Assembly (NCBI GenBank): GCA_030704615.1
Contig: CM060732.1
Coordinates: 7,502,001 to 7,566,000, forward strand
Source: Takakia lepidozioides
Lineage: Eukaryota; Streptophyta; Takakiopsida; Takakiales; Takakiaceae
Length of the DNA: 64,000 bases
Direction: 5' to 3'
Shown: in pieces, positions 24,185 to 36,170 of the stretch
Layout: each line of letters begins with the position of its first letter
Numbering within the stretch: position 1 is the stretch's first letter
The notes under the pieces: generated by a model
Told to the model about the DNA's origin: nothing
Databases searched by the model: none
The model's input: the letters and a program-made list of their open reading frames with translations, nothing else
Made by a program: the position numbers and the translations under genes

Positions 24185-24701
24185 GGGGGCATGCCTAACG
24201 GGTCGCTTGCCCGTGCATGCATGCCTGCACGCGTCATGCGCTGGCGCCACGCCACGGCATCCCATGGCCATGGCCATGGAGCGGCCTGCCCGCCCGCGCA
24301 CGTGCGGGAGGGTGGGCAGCCGGCAAGCCCCGCGCCATGCGGTCGCCACAGCGGGGAGGCTATCCGAAGGTTGTCCGGGGCCGCCCGCTGCCCGTGGCCG
24401 CGGGCGGGGCAGCCCGGTCGCCTGGCTGGTTGGGGCGTGGCGCGGTCTGCGGCGGGGCCAACAGCGGCAGCAGCGCGGCTGCAACAGTGGGAGGGGGTGG
24501 GTGCCGGCTTGCGCACAGATTGCTGGAAGGGCGCTTTGCATCGGTGCATGCAAACACGGGGCGGGATTAGCAGGAGGAGCAAGGGTGGTCGGGAAGGAGG
24601 GTGTGGTGTGTGGGAGGCGAGCAAGGGGGGTGCTGGGGGGGTGGGGCTGAGGAGGTGTTGAGAAAGAGAAGGGGGGGGGGGGGGGTGGTGGTGTGGGTGG
24701 T

Positions 24702-24733
<32 letters not shown>

Positions 24734-24960
24734 GTGGATTGGATGGATTGTACATGGTGGCAGAGACAGGTAGGTGGGCTGCTCATGTGGTGAAGGCTGC
24801 ACCTCATTTAGGTGCCGTTCTTCTGGCCCAGAGGTGAGTGGCTGTGGTGTTGAAGTTGGGTGCTTGGATGTAAGATGAGGCCTGAGGCCCCAATGTGGAA
24901 TGAAGGGCGGGGTGGGAAGAGGGGGGTGAGGGGATGCAGTTGAAGCTGACAGTGGGGATG
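24185..24960. other. GC-rich, strand-skewed region upstream of the DRB2-like gene, with poly-G tract
   Basis: A strongly GC-rich block (about 24190-24560) leads into a G-rich, C-poor block with a long G-run at about 24702-24732 and another at about 24671-24685. Long open frames on both strands here encode only proline/histidine-rich or glycine/arginine-rich low-complexity peptides and are best read as composition artefacts. The region probably forms the promoter and 5' leader of the gene that starts at 24990. Confidence 0.5.
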
Positions 24961-24989
24961 TTGGCATGTTGTTGGGATATGTCACAGGT

Positions 24990-26947
24990 ATGTACAAAAA
25001 TCAGCTTCAAGAGCTCGCTCAGAGGAGCTGCTTCAACCTCCCTGCCTATGCATGCATCAGAGAAGGGCCTGACCATGCGCCACGCTTCAAGGCCACCGTG
25101 AACTTCAATGGGGAGGTTTTCGAGAGCCCTAATTACTGTAATACCTTACGGCAGGCTGAGCATGCTGCAGCAGAGGTGGCCCTTAACACATTATCTCGAA
25201 GAGGACCTTCACAGTCCCTGGCTTTTAGAATTCTTGTAAGTCGTCTACTTTCTAAGGCAGCTGGATGCCGTTTGTGTACGTCCTAGTATCTCTTGCTCTA
25301 TCGCTTGCGGTGTCGACAGGCTCAACGGTTGTGATGTGTGTGGATTGGTAGTTGAAGTTGTCAACGTGGGGATGCAGGATGAAACAGGGGTGTGCAAGAA
25401 CTTACTTCAGGAAACAGCACAAAGGGCAAGTGTGTCGTTACCTGTTTATACGACTACTCGATCAGGACCTGGACACTTGCCTGTCTTCACATGCTCGGTT
25501 GAGTTAGCAGGCATGACTTTTCCAGGAGAGGCAGCCAAAACTAAGAAGCAAGCTGAGAAGAACGCAGCCATGGCTGCCTGGTCCGCTCTCAAGCAATGTA
25601 AGCCCAAGCCCGTGACTTACTAGTCCTGCTAGTGGCCTGTTTGGGCTTTTTATTTAGGTCTTACCCCACGTCAATGACATGAGTTTGCTCCTTCATTTAC
25701 ACTTGCAAGTATCAACCTTTGCCCATGTATGTAGGTCCCTTTTAGTCAAGCTTGCTGATACGGGTATGAAACTGAAGGTGATCATATGGCTCCATTGTAC
25801 TGAGCCTTGTGAAATCAAAGGCTCAGCCTTGGAACCATACACACTCGTCAGTGGGTACCAGTCGTTTAGTGTTGATGGTCCCTGTACTTGGCTAGGCTTC
25901 CAAATATTGGCACGAAATGTAACAAGGGCTTCGACTTGCCCAACCTGTGTCGGGCATGTGCGATAGCGTGCCGGAATAAGTGTTTCTGTTTTTCTGCTGA
26001 TGATCTCTTATCCTCTCATACATGAAGCTGCAGTGGGATTGATTTTAAGTAAGCTCACATTGATTGATGTGGCAGTTGCGAATCAAGGCCGGTCCACGAC
26101 ACCAATGCTGGAGTCGGAAGTGAGTGAAGAGCAAGAGCAGAACACCATAGCACGGGCACTGGCCAGTGCTTATGGCAAGGAAGTGCCACCGTTGTGTCAA
26201 CCTGGACAGTCTCCTGTGGGGTCGTCCTTGCCAACACCGGCAGCCAGGATCAGAGTGGTGCCAATGAGGGAAGGAGGGCAGGGAACAGCAGGTGCCATGG
26301 GGCAGTATCATTCAGGGTCGTGGCTGCCTGATATGGCTGTTGATTCAGTGCAAGGGCAACGGTTTCTGCGGACTCAGCATCTTAGTACTGTCTCAAAGGC
26401 TGCACCAGGATGCAGGTCAATGGGTCCACCTCGTGCAAGTTCCTCAGTGACTTTGCGCGACGTGTCTGGGAGGTCGCGGGAAGCACTAACAGCCAGTAGG
26501 GCAGCAGCTGGTGGTATGGGTAGCATGAGCCGAGTGGCACCTGTCCAGTTGCGCAGTTTGCAACGCAGGGATCGGCATGAAGTGCCACTACCTCTGGACG
26601 AGCACCAGCGGGATGAGGATGAGTGGCTTCGGGGTGACACCCCCAAATCAAACACAGAGTCAGACAAGAGTAGTGACAGGAGTGAGACAGATCGGGGCTC
26701 TTCGATGCTACATGGCTCATATAATTCTATGGCGTGGTCAGCAGGCTCCTCACAGTGGTGGAGCATGCAGTCGTTGGCTATGACGAGGCTGCCAGCAGGC
26801 CAGGTCCCACCAGTGCGGGTGCGCCAAATGGTAACAGTCCATGCTGCACCGCCTCCTCGCCGCCCAGCACCAGCAGAAGATCCTGATAATGAGGCAAATG
26901 AGGGAGAGGCAGCAACACGCAAAGTACTCAGCCAGCTGAGCCTTTGA
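24990..26947 (+). CDS. DRB2: Double-stranded RNA-binding protein, DRB2 type
   Basis: Plant DRB proteins bind dsRNA and partner Dicer-like enzymes in small-RNA production, in nucleus and cytoplasm. Exons: 24990-25235, 25378-25597 and 26076-26947, all phase-consistent; about 445 residues. The ATG is chosen because MYKNQLQELAQRSCFNLP is the family's typical N terminus. dsRBD1 covers residues 1-70 (REGPDHAPRFKATVNFNGE, then QAEHAAAEVALNTL). dsRBD2 covers about 84-155 (VCKNLLQETAQRA, GHLPVFTCSVELAG, KKQAEKNAAMAAWSALKQ), with the basic KKxAEKNAA helix kept. A conserved short helix follows (EEQEQNTIARALASAYGKE). The remaining 260 residues are low-complexity, rich in Arg, Ser and Pro, and unlike the family. 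Having only three exons and a GC-rich upstream region sets it apart from its intron-rich neighbours. Confidence 0.93.
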
Positions 26948-29600
26948 AATTAAAGGGTGCCTCTGGTTTATGCATTGTGATATTTGGGGTATGCCTTAAA
27001 TTGGCATGACGTGCCATCTCTCTGGATGGATGGTCCACACGCTTTTTCTTCTGCTGGGGTGGATATCGCATCCTTTGAGATGGGAGTGTCTGAAGAGAAA
27101 GAACTCTCTTGGTAGGCATATATATATACTCTTTGTAGAGGGCACGTTCCATCCCATGGGATTGTTATTACGTACGCTGGGTTTTACTGCCAGTCTGGTT
27201 GGGAATCCCATGGGATGGCACGGTTCAAGGGCCTCCAGGATGTTAAAGTCTGCTATTCTCTATTTAGGTCATTGTTGATGTGATGATTTATGTTGTAGCA
27301 GGTTCTTTGTGAAATAAGATTCTTGTTATGCATCTTTTGTGCACTCACCCACTTTGAATGGTGACCCTGGTCTGTGACGTTTACTCTTAAGGTAGATGCA
27401 GCATCTTTCCTCTCTGGGACGCATGGAGAGGGGCTGCATTTTGCAGGTCACTTGTGGTCTGCTTGAGCAGCTGGTGACCATGCTCTTGAGCAACCCTGCG
27501 AACATGTCCTGGTTTGTTTGACATTTTCAGAAGGCTATGGAGCCCGCGGGGTTGTTTCTATAAGCAATGTTTGCTCTAAGTGTGGTTTTTTTCACGTGTC
27601 ATGTGGAGTTTGTCAGCAAGGCATCTGTTTGCTGAGTTTCATCTCTTTTTGGCTGTTCAGAGAATTCCGAGTTTACTTATGGTGGATGCCCTGTTTTTCA
27701 TTTAATGAATTGGAGGTTTTTGGTAATGTGGGGGCTTTCTTCGCTTTTCTACCCATGTCCTTGTTACTCTCAAGTGTCGGCAGTGTAGAAGCCAATGTAT
27801 TTTGAGTCTCAGTGAGATCTGCATGCATTGAAGGAGTGTTATGTACATTAAGGGGGGTGAGTCTGCAGGAGGGAATGTCAGCAAGTACCAGAGGTGGGGA
27901 GGTGGGAAAGTGTAGAGAGAGGGAATGGGGTTGGAATGTAGAGATGGGGCGTGGATTCCCTGTAGTGAGGTGGTCCAAGTTCTCTCTGAAACAGAATCAC
28001 AACAAGCACTAGATCGTAGGGGCACGAAGGGGATGGGCTTGGGCACATTGCCCACCCCGCACATGGCTGCAGTAGTGTAGTGTGGGGAAACTTTCTTTCC
28101 ACAACAGAGTTGAACTCTGGGAGGGGAAGAGGTAATGTAGAGCTACCTCAGGGTGTCTAGATGTGACCTTGGAAGATGTGACCTTGGATCACATCTTGTT
28201 ATTCCATTCTGGATCTTGAGTTCAGTGCTGTCAATGAAATTCCCTTTGCTGCAAAGATAACGTGATATGAGTCAATAAGAGTATTAGAGGGAGAAATATC
28301 GTCTGCTGAATGTGACATTTGCTCCTTTTGAGCATGTTAGAAACATCAGAAGCAGCAGAGTGGGATGGAAGAGGGAGGCAAGGATGGACGGAAGGAGGCA
28401 ATGGGTCTGTTGTTGACTTGGCCATGGGTGTTGCGGGGGGTGGTGTCGTTAGCCACCTACCGCGGGCGGGCCATAATGGGCCATGAAGGCGGCAAGGGCA
28501 GGACGGGTTTAAAGCCCACAGCACGTTGGCCCACGCGCCCCAATCAAAGCCCCTCTTACTTAGGGCCCACTTTCCCTTCCTTCAACTCCACTGATCCTCA
28601 CCATACCACAGTAATAAGCTCGTGAGGGATATGGGTCTTCTCATTTGTTGAGGTGGGCGCAATCAGGGCTTTGACACGAGGTGACCTTCCCCTGTTCCAT
28701 GGAGTTGTTTATTATCTCTTCACATTCATTGCCCGGGTGCCCCATGTGCTGATTCATTGAACTGAAGCTTCTCTCTCTCTACTGCTCAATCAATGCAACT
28801 ATTTAAATACACCAAGTGAGTCACATGCGTACTAGTGCTAAACTTGGATGACTGGTGTTGTATGTGCAAACATTAGTACCTGCAGCCTTCAAGTCTCATT
28901 ATTTGTTTACTCTCCTCTTTGCTTCTCAATTAATCAACTTGACAACTTGTTACACCAAATGAAGTGACCCCAACTTCCAAGCGTACTAATTCAGGTAACT
29001 TGTTGTGTGATTAAATACCCCACAAGTGCTTCAAGCTTCACATCAGTGCATTTAATTTCTGATTTAGGAATGCGATCGGTACACTTGATTTGCAATTGGC
29101 TGTCAGATTTTTTATTTTTCTTTTTATTGCTGACATCCAGGCTCTTGGATGACTTGACAAGTTGTTTTCTAGCCTCTCATGTGTCCCAAAGCAAACAGGT
29201 AACTTACCCCTACTCCAAATGAAGATGGAGGTGGTTGTGACACCCAGTTGTTGGGTTGGCTATCATCAACTAAGTTATTTGGGACCAATTTCATTTTGCT
29301 ATCCCAATATTTTGTGAACTTTGTGACAGACATTAGAAAGGACAGGCCTCACTTTGTATGATGGCCGATACCGGGCCATTTATGTATGCCTGCAGTCAGG
29401 CAGGCCCAGAGAGGTGTTAGTGGACACGAAGTCATCACCAAACATTAAGACCTTTCCACTAGGAACGGTAGATGAGAACTGGGTACCGCCCAGTAGTTAT
29501 AGCTTTTGATGAAGACTGTGGGTGAAGTTGGCTATATTTACTGACAATGAAGGTTAGGCTAGTTGAGTTCGAGACATTCATCATCCCTCACAAGTCAAAA
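26948..29600. other. Intergenic, no recognised gene
   Basis: This is the 3' flank of the DRB2-like gene and spacer. An inverted phrase (CCCATGGGATTG at about 27153 and AATCCCATGGGATGG at about 27205-27219) suggests a small foldback. I see no conserved coding sequence. Confidence 0.5.
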
Positions 29601-29685
29601 ACAGGAAAGGCTCCCAGAGCATACAGCTGATTAGCAGAGATTAGCATGTTTTCTGTTCATCCGGACTCGATCCGCCAATTGTAGT

Positions 29686-30010
29686 AGGTACTAGGGTAGC
29701 CTGTGCCGTTGGCCCAAGTGTCCAGTGCCATCTAAGCTCAAGTTGCAAGACTGTGTCTCCTATGTAGAGGCCCAAGTGCCACCTCTAGGGTAGCCTCTGC
29801 CATTGGCCTATGTGTGAAGAATTGAAAATCTAAGACCAAGTACAATTTCCTATGTATCCAAGTGCGTCTCCTATGTAGAGGCCCAAGTGCGAAATTTAGT
29901 TGAATTTTCACAACCAAAATTGTTCATATTTCTATAAGTTGATATCTAGGGTAGCATGTGCCGTTGGCCCAAATGTCCAATGTCATCTAAGTCCAAGCAC
30001 AATCTCCTAT
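29686..30010. repeat. Degenerate repeats of a GTAGCCTGTGCCGTTGGCCC phrase
   Basis: The phrase TAGGGTAGCCTGTGCCGTTG-GCCCAAGTGTCC-AGTGCCATCTAAG occurs at about 29693, and in altered form at about 29787 and 29947. It is mixed with repeats of CTCCTATGTAGAGGCCCAAGTG (about 29757 and 29868). This is a degraded tandem or nested repeat with no coding sense. Confidence 0.6.
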
Positions 30011-30181
30011 GGCCCATGTGCGAAGAATTGAAATCGATATACTAAAATGAAGTTGGATGTTTGTTTAGTTACAAAGAATGTGTGGTACATGAATGAACTA
30101 ATTTGAGTAGTAATATATGCAATCCCCTATGTATCCAAGTTCGGCTCCCATCGAGGCTTCATATATTGAGATATATATCCC

Positions 30182-30331
30182 AGGAAAGCCCACTTTTCTA
30201 ATTTCCAACGACCAGAAGCACTTGAAATTCCAAATCTCCAAAATGAAGGGCCAATCAGTGCTCTAGGAAAGCCCACTTTGCCATTTTCGCGAATTTCCAG
30301 TGACCAAAAGTACTTGAAATTCCATATCTCC
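30182..30331. repeat. Two direct copies of an approximately 60-base unit
   Basis: CAGGAAAGCCCACTTTTCTA...TGAAATTCCAAATCTCC (30182-30239) is repeated as TAGGAAAGCCCACTTTGCCA...TGAAATTCCATATCTCC (30265-30331), about 83 bases apart. Confidence 0.7.
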
Positions 30332-30511
30332 CCACCGTAGGTCCAAAAATCATGAGACCAAGCCGGTGCACCCCTCCTCACCGAGGGTTTTCCAAAGGGC
30401 ACCAAGCACCAGGGCTAGGGTCATGCGGTTTGGGGAGATCTCAACGACGCTACAAAACAAAACTGAATAAACAAAACAAACAAACTGGCTTCCTTGGTAA
30501 GGTGGACACAT

Positions 30512-30662
30512 TGCCGAAGCAAGCGTAACTTATGGTGTCAGAGACCCAAAAGGGCTACTGCCTTCCTGGTAGGAAGGTGGATACCTACCTTTGTAACAAC
30601 CATGGGTGGTTTGAACCCACAACCACTCATAAGAGGGTATGCCCTTACCACTAGGCTTTTCG
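30512..30662 (-). mobile_element. tRNA-related SINE-like repeat
   Basis: On the minus strand the element starts with CTAGTGGTAAGGGCA (A-box-like) and, about 30 bases on, GTGGTTGTGGGTTCAAACC (B-box-like). The body contains the complement of ACTGCCTTCCTGGTAGGAAG. Related copies occur at 52856-53010 (same strand), 51632-51712 (partial) and 40665-40740 (partial). The polymerase III boxes suggest SINE origin; the folded structure is not a functional tRNA as far as I can see. Confidence 0.6.
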
Positions 30663-31974
30663 GTTGTTGATGCTTCCTTCATATATTTGATGTGGTGTAA
30701 GAAGGTGATCTAAAATTTGAGCTGACATGCTTGGCTGATGGATACAACATCCCTATTTATGGGCTCCTCTTTGCTATGCATCAGTGTTGCACCTGCCCAA
30801 CTTAGTAACTCCTCCTTCCCTTCCATAAGTGATGAAAAATTTAACAAAGTAACCATGGGAGAGGACAAAATTATGTTACAAGCCTGGGGGCATAAGTGTA
30901 TAATTGTAGGAGTGTTTTAATGAATTATGTATGATGGTAGGTATCTCTATTCACGAAGGAGGCCCAATCCATTACGCAATGAGCCGCTTGTTAGCATAAA
31001 CATGAACATTTAATGGTGAGTATCCCACCCAAAAACCCATGTGACGATCAGCTCAATGAACCTCTTTTCCTTTTTTATTTTACTCTCAAAAGGGAACACC
31101 AACCGGAAGATAATAGGAGTAATGTAAGAACTTAATGCACACATGCAACATCTGACAGGATGGTATGCCGGTTTTCGGCATGTCAAATCTTCCCCACCCT
31201 CTCTTGAGAGTGACATGGAACTGAAGGAGTTCAGACGGGGTTACAGGTGTGTAACTCCACTAGGGGTTACACAGAATGGATTGTAACTCCACTCAGTGTA
31301 ACTCACACTTGGTCTCGAAACTTGACTAAGTATAAAATGGACTAACCAGAGTTATATGAGAGACAAGCGTTAGAGAGGGTTACACCCATTGCAGTTACTA
31401 CCTGGTTACATGCAAGAGCCTCCCATCAAGAATCGGACCCGCAACCTCGCCACCTGCAATGCTATCGCCTTACCGTCATGCTATCCATTGCAGCATGAAA
31501 CCCACTGGGATTCTTAAGTATTTAACAGTGAAACCGAGGTAAGATGGGGTGGGGAGGATTTGACAGGGGGAGCCCAGGCTGCGGGGAGCCGGCGATAGTA
31601 CCGTCAGATCCACTAAGTTCTTACATTATTCCTATTGTCTTCCACACCAACCTTGTGTTTGCCTTTCCGGCTTTTGAGGGTTTTTATTGGCTCCTCCTGT
31701 TCCCTTCAGTTCTATCACATTAAGTTCCATAATATTCAGTTCTCTTCAGATTTATCCCTTCACTTCCATCACATTCAAATCCCTTATATATTCAGTTCCA
31801 TCACATTCAGTCCATTTCAGTTCTATCCTTTCGAATTTTACAAGGCATGTTGATCAGGAAACATAGGGATTATGTCTAAGAGCAAGCAAGAAAAGAGTGG
31901 TCTTGAACAAGTGCGGCAAGGCTGTTCTTCCACTGTTACCACCTTTAACACTTCACAGCAGTAGTCGCTCTATC
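30663..31974. other. Intergenic, with a repeat of tRNA-like character
   Basis: Near 31430-31500 a phrase (AATCGGACCCGCAACCTCGC, then TATCGCCTTACCGTCATGCT) looks like a minus-strand B box and A box, another decayed tRNA-derived repeat. The GGGTTAC/GTAACTCCACT phrases at 31230-31400 are repeated. No gene is recognised. Confidence 0.4.
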
Positions 31975-34900
31975 TCATTGCCTGTGCACACTAGGACATA
32001 ACTGTCTTCCGCCCAGTAAGCTTGAAAAATTTCTTTGTAGGCGTAAGACTGCATCTCTCAAGTTTGATGTCACCTCCAAGATGCTTCTTGGAGCAGCAGT
32101 ACACAAGAAAAAAGTACTAGCAACAGAAATAGAACTAAAGGACTGGCCTTCGAAGTGATGACTGCCACCTGCCTCTCTGCGTGCAACTAACGATGGCATG
32201 TCTTTTCCAGATGCCGGCACAGTATTTTGGTTGTTCGCTTGGAAGTGTACTGCTGAATTACAAGAATAAAAATCCAATGTTTCAACCTCTTGCTGTGCAC
32301 TTGAGCTAGCCAGACCGCCTGTTGGATACCCCTTTCTTCCCGCTCTTCCTGTAGCTTCCAACATCTTCACAGCCTCCCAGTTGTTCATGGCCGCATATTC
32401 ACTCAGAGGTTCAGGCTTTTCTGTGGAAGACAAAAATATAGACTTCCCACCAAGCACAGTTGCTCTTTTCCGTCTGATAGCAGCATCCAAAAGGATATCT
32501 TTATTTTGCTGCTTGGTTGCGAGGTTTCTGCGAACGGTTCTGCGGTGCAGCTTCACAATGTCACCTGTAGCTCTAACAATGCGCCTTCCCCCCTTCTTCT
32601 GACCCCAACTTCTGACCATGAATGTTTCAGGTCTATTAGGGAATGCCACCTTGGCAGGTACGTGATCATATAATTCAAGCTGGTCATAGGGGAGCGCCTC
32701 CTCTGGGTGCACCCGAGTGCCTTTAGCTTTAAAAGGGTGCCTCGTATCCTTGTGCATGCTCGCAGATGATGAAAATAAGTTGGACGCATCAGCCAAAATT
32801 CGCAGAAATGGCAGGAGAGATGCTTGTTTGTTCCTTTCTCCTGCCCTGGTCTGCACCAATCCCACCCACAGTGTCCTCACTCTTTCTTCCCCTACAAAAC
32901 CTTGGAGTAATTGCGATACTACTTGTTGCTCCCTACCCAGTGCAGGGTAAATTGATAGACATTACATTGCAGTTGGAAATACCCCCTGATTTCCCAGGGT
33001 GTGTTTGCTGATGGTTAACTGCATGTACCCATATCTAGGTGGAAACCCTAGTTACTCCGTTGGTCCCATTTAACGAAAGGTCGACAAGAGTCCTTACCGG
33101 ACCAAATAAAGATGAGTAGCAGAAGATAGAGAAGTGGCCAAATTTTTGCAATGCAAGTGCCAGCTGTTGCTGATGGAGCCAGCTGTCCCCAAATTCAACA
33201 CTGGTTCCCATAATAATTGCTGGTGCTGGTAAGCGAGCCCACCCCTCCTCCCTCACATCCTCCTTCACCAACTGTACAGGAGCCCTCCGTTGCCCATGTC
33301 TGCTCCTCTGTCTGTCCCTGTGACACAACACACCAACCTCTTTGTCAAGATAAGTCTGCAACATGTTTGCTCACACAATGCAATCATTATGTCGCACACT
33401 AAGCAGAGGGAATCAGGAAAGCTCTCTGTATCAGCATAGAGCCATGTATTTGCCCACACCTCCTGTTCTTCTTCATTTTCAACAGAATAACTAAAATGGA
33501 CTGCTCCTGCCTAAACTAAACCGTCCAAATCATGTGGTCGTAGCCAAACAGAGAGAGAAGTCCTTGAAGAATTCGAACAGGTGAGTGTCTACTTGCACCA
33601 ATGGGCACTAGTGTCAATCAAATTCTTCATCTGACAAGTCATTGCAGTATTTCTACAGTAGAATAAGCAACAGGGGGGGAAAAGTCAGTGCCAAGCAATT
33701 TGCCTGTGAGTCTTTGTGTTGAAAGGGGGACAGGTGTTTCTGTCCGCATCATTTCTCCAATCACACTCCACACGCCTCCGGAAAGTTTTGTGACAGCCAG
33801 TGTAATTCATAGGAACCACAGCGTCTAGCAGCCTCTCTTTCCACCATTGCTCAACGTCCTACATCCGTCATAATGTGTCTGGTCAAAACTCCTTCTCAGG
33901 CTTGCATCTCTATCTGTAAGAGCACTACCACACATACTGAAAACCTGCTAGTTAGGAATGCTCATCAGTCTCCACAAAGTTTAGTCATCTCACTTCCATC
34001 CACTTTCCTACAACTACCACTATTTCAGAGGAATACCACCCACTTTCCTAAAATGTATGAGAACATGTCATCATCAGGTCAAAAACTTCCAGCCTGCACA
34101 TATACAGAATCTTTTTGGATGCTGAAGCAGGAGGAACAGGGAAGAGGAAACCAACTTGAAATTTTCTTAGAGCTTGATTTCGCTCAGCACCAACTGCGGC
34201 AGTGAGGACCAGCTGGGGGCGCAAGGACTTAGCAGTACGCCGAATGTCACGCAGCAGCGCTGTAACACAATCACACCGCCACTGGTCCCATACCTCACGG
34301 TTGTCATCAGGAGCCAATCCAGTGTCCACCTGGTAAAGCTCCATTGTCCTCTGAAATGCACACCCCCATCCCACCATGCTGTAGCCTCTGCAATATGTAG
34401 CTCAAAATTATGAGATGATTAGAATTTGGTACTATCACAAACATACACACTAAAAAATGCTGTCAGCACCATCCTGACTCCAGGTAGGCCCTGTCTGCAG
34501 TTGGAGATGATGCTCAATCAATGGAGGCCTCAGTATGAAGAGGGGGCTCGATGGGTGACCTGCAAACTGCAACAGCAAAAGATACCTGAGCTTTCGCACC
34601 TTGTCCCTGGGGTACTGATGGCCATGCACAACAGGGTGCTCATTTGGAAACCGGATGTAGTCAAGATGCAACCCATCAACCTCATAGCCTGACACGATCT
34701 CCCGACAAACGCCCACAATGTGCTTTCTTGCTTCAGGCAAACATGGATTTATGCTGACATAGAATCCCCTGTTTAGTGGCTGCAGGAGCATAATCCACAT
34801 CCCATCAGTGGTCCAACCACAAACCAAGCTACAGATAACTCCAACAGCGACACAAATTTGTCTAGCATCGTGCGAAACAACAGAAGGGGTGATCCATGCT

Positions 34901-36170
34901 ACCACATTTGAGTTAGAACAGGCAGAACCTGGCGGACACCACGGTGATCGTACCAGCTCCACTCTGGACGACGCCAGTACATGTGGTTTGGGTTTGTTGG
35001 GGGATGTGATCCCCTCCACAAGGGCATCACTGTCATCAACCTTCCTCAATTCAGAATGCGTGCCCCCCTAGCTCGCAAGCTTATGAAACAATGTTTGAAA
35101 AGACATTGTAATCGCATGGGAATGAATGATTGCGTCCTGATGTTACGAGAGCCTTGATGTTGCAGTGCTAACAAACAACTGTAATTCCTTCCCATCAATC
35201 ACTTATTGCTTAGAAAAAGAGTTCTAAACCTCAAGGCTTCACCACAGACAGCAAGGCTGACAGTTTTACACCACCGAAGAGCCGTTCATTCACAATGAGC
35301 AGAGACAGCTTTGAATACCCTCAGCTAGCAGGCATGCATTCCCCTATCCTATCATTCTTTACGAACGTGTTGCTACATATCAAGACCCCGTTATGCGACC
35401 GTAGCCTTGTAAAGTTGCATAACTCTCAATGGATCAGAAATAGGGATGAAGATATAAACTCTGAGGGTCGTTCATTCACCCCTGCCATACTCGTCCAAAC
35501 CTGATTTTGTTTCAAATGACCAAGGTTCCAACAGATAGCCAGGGTGGCACCCAGGCGACACTCTAAGTGCTCACAGCTATGTTGGAGGTTCAGGTTGAAG
35601 GGCCACCCAGCCACGCAAAATGTCTCTGAGTTTGATTACCTTGATGATCACAATAAGCCCCCTAGCATTGGATTGCAAGCTCTGCTCAGAGTCATCCTTC
35701 ATATGTCCTACACGCCCCCAAGAAAGTAAAGACAGTTACCGTTTATCCATGCGTGCAGGGCCATGTTGTGTGCATGAGCTTCACCAATAGCAAGTCGAAG
35801 TGGGTCAAATCCTGGGTTCTTCCACCCATAACATTCACTCCACGGCTCCGACTTTGATTCATAGTAAGTGCTTCCATTCCCCCGCACCTGCTAACCAACG
35901 GCGTCTTCCCCTTAGTGAAAACCTTGGCTTCTCAGAAGAATCAAAGTGCAATCACTCAAGCGAAGGAATAAATGCCTCCTAATCATACATTTGCACATGC
36001 TACTCCGACTCAGGCAGAGATTGCGGACCTACGACCTGGAAAAAGACAGTATTAAAGCCCGCTTGCGCCGAGCGCTTCATAACGTTCGCAATGTCGGCAT
36101 CAGTGTGGAAATCATAGCGCGTCAGCCACACTGCTCTTACTTGATCCCCGTACCTCTGCACCATTCCCAT
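31975..36170 (-). CDS. GHL10 (DUF187) glycosyl hydrolase-like protein with long basic C-terminal extension
   Basis: The GHL10 family is a predicted TIM-barrel glycosidase of unknown substrate. Exons from 5': 36170-36036 (ATG MGMVQRYGD; RAVWLTRYDFHTDADIANVM), 35887-35740 (YYESKSEPWSE, DPLRLAIGEAHAHNM, LHAWIN), 35029-34929 (VMPLWRGSHPP, RRPEWSWYDHRGVRQ), 34779-34600 (FYVSINPCLPEARKHI, VDGLHLDYIRFPNE), 34350-34156 (REVWDQWRCDCVTALLRDIR, LVLTAAVGAER), 33858 to about 33772 (QWWKERLLDAVVPMNYTG; donor not settled), 33271-33098 (PAIIMGTSVEFGDSWL, FCYSSLFGP). The LHLDYIRFP motif holds the family's acidic residue. The last exon, 32850-31975, is in phase and adds 291 basic residues (SWGQKKGGRRIVRATG) of no recognised family; it may instead be a separate gene. 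Exons before 36170, such as a signal peptide, were not found. Confidence 0.82.

Noticed and set aside
24191-24661. Plus-strand open frames rich in Gly and Arg
   Set aside because: Three overlapping frames are open at once in a GC-rich block, which is a composition effect rather than coding.
24152-24997. Long minus-strand open frame of 281 codons
   Set aside because: It encodes proline/histidine low-complexity sequence complementary to G-rich DNA, overlaps the DRB2-like start, and has no domain; stop codons are rare here because of composition.
30600-30662. Functional tRNA gene on the minus strand
   Set aside because: A-box and B-box-like phrases are present, but the cloverleaf arms do not pair as far as can be judged by eye, and the element recurs with a non-tRNA body.
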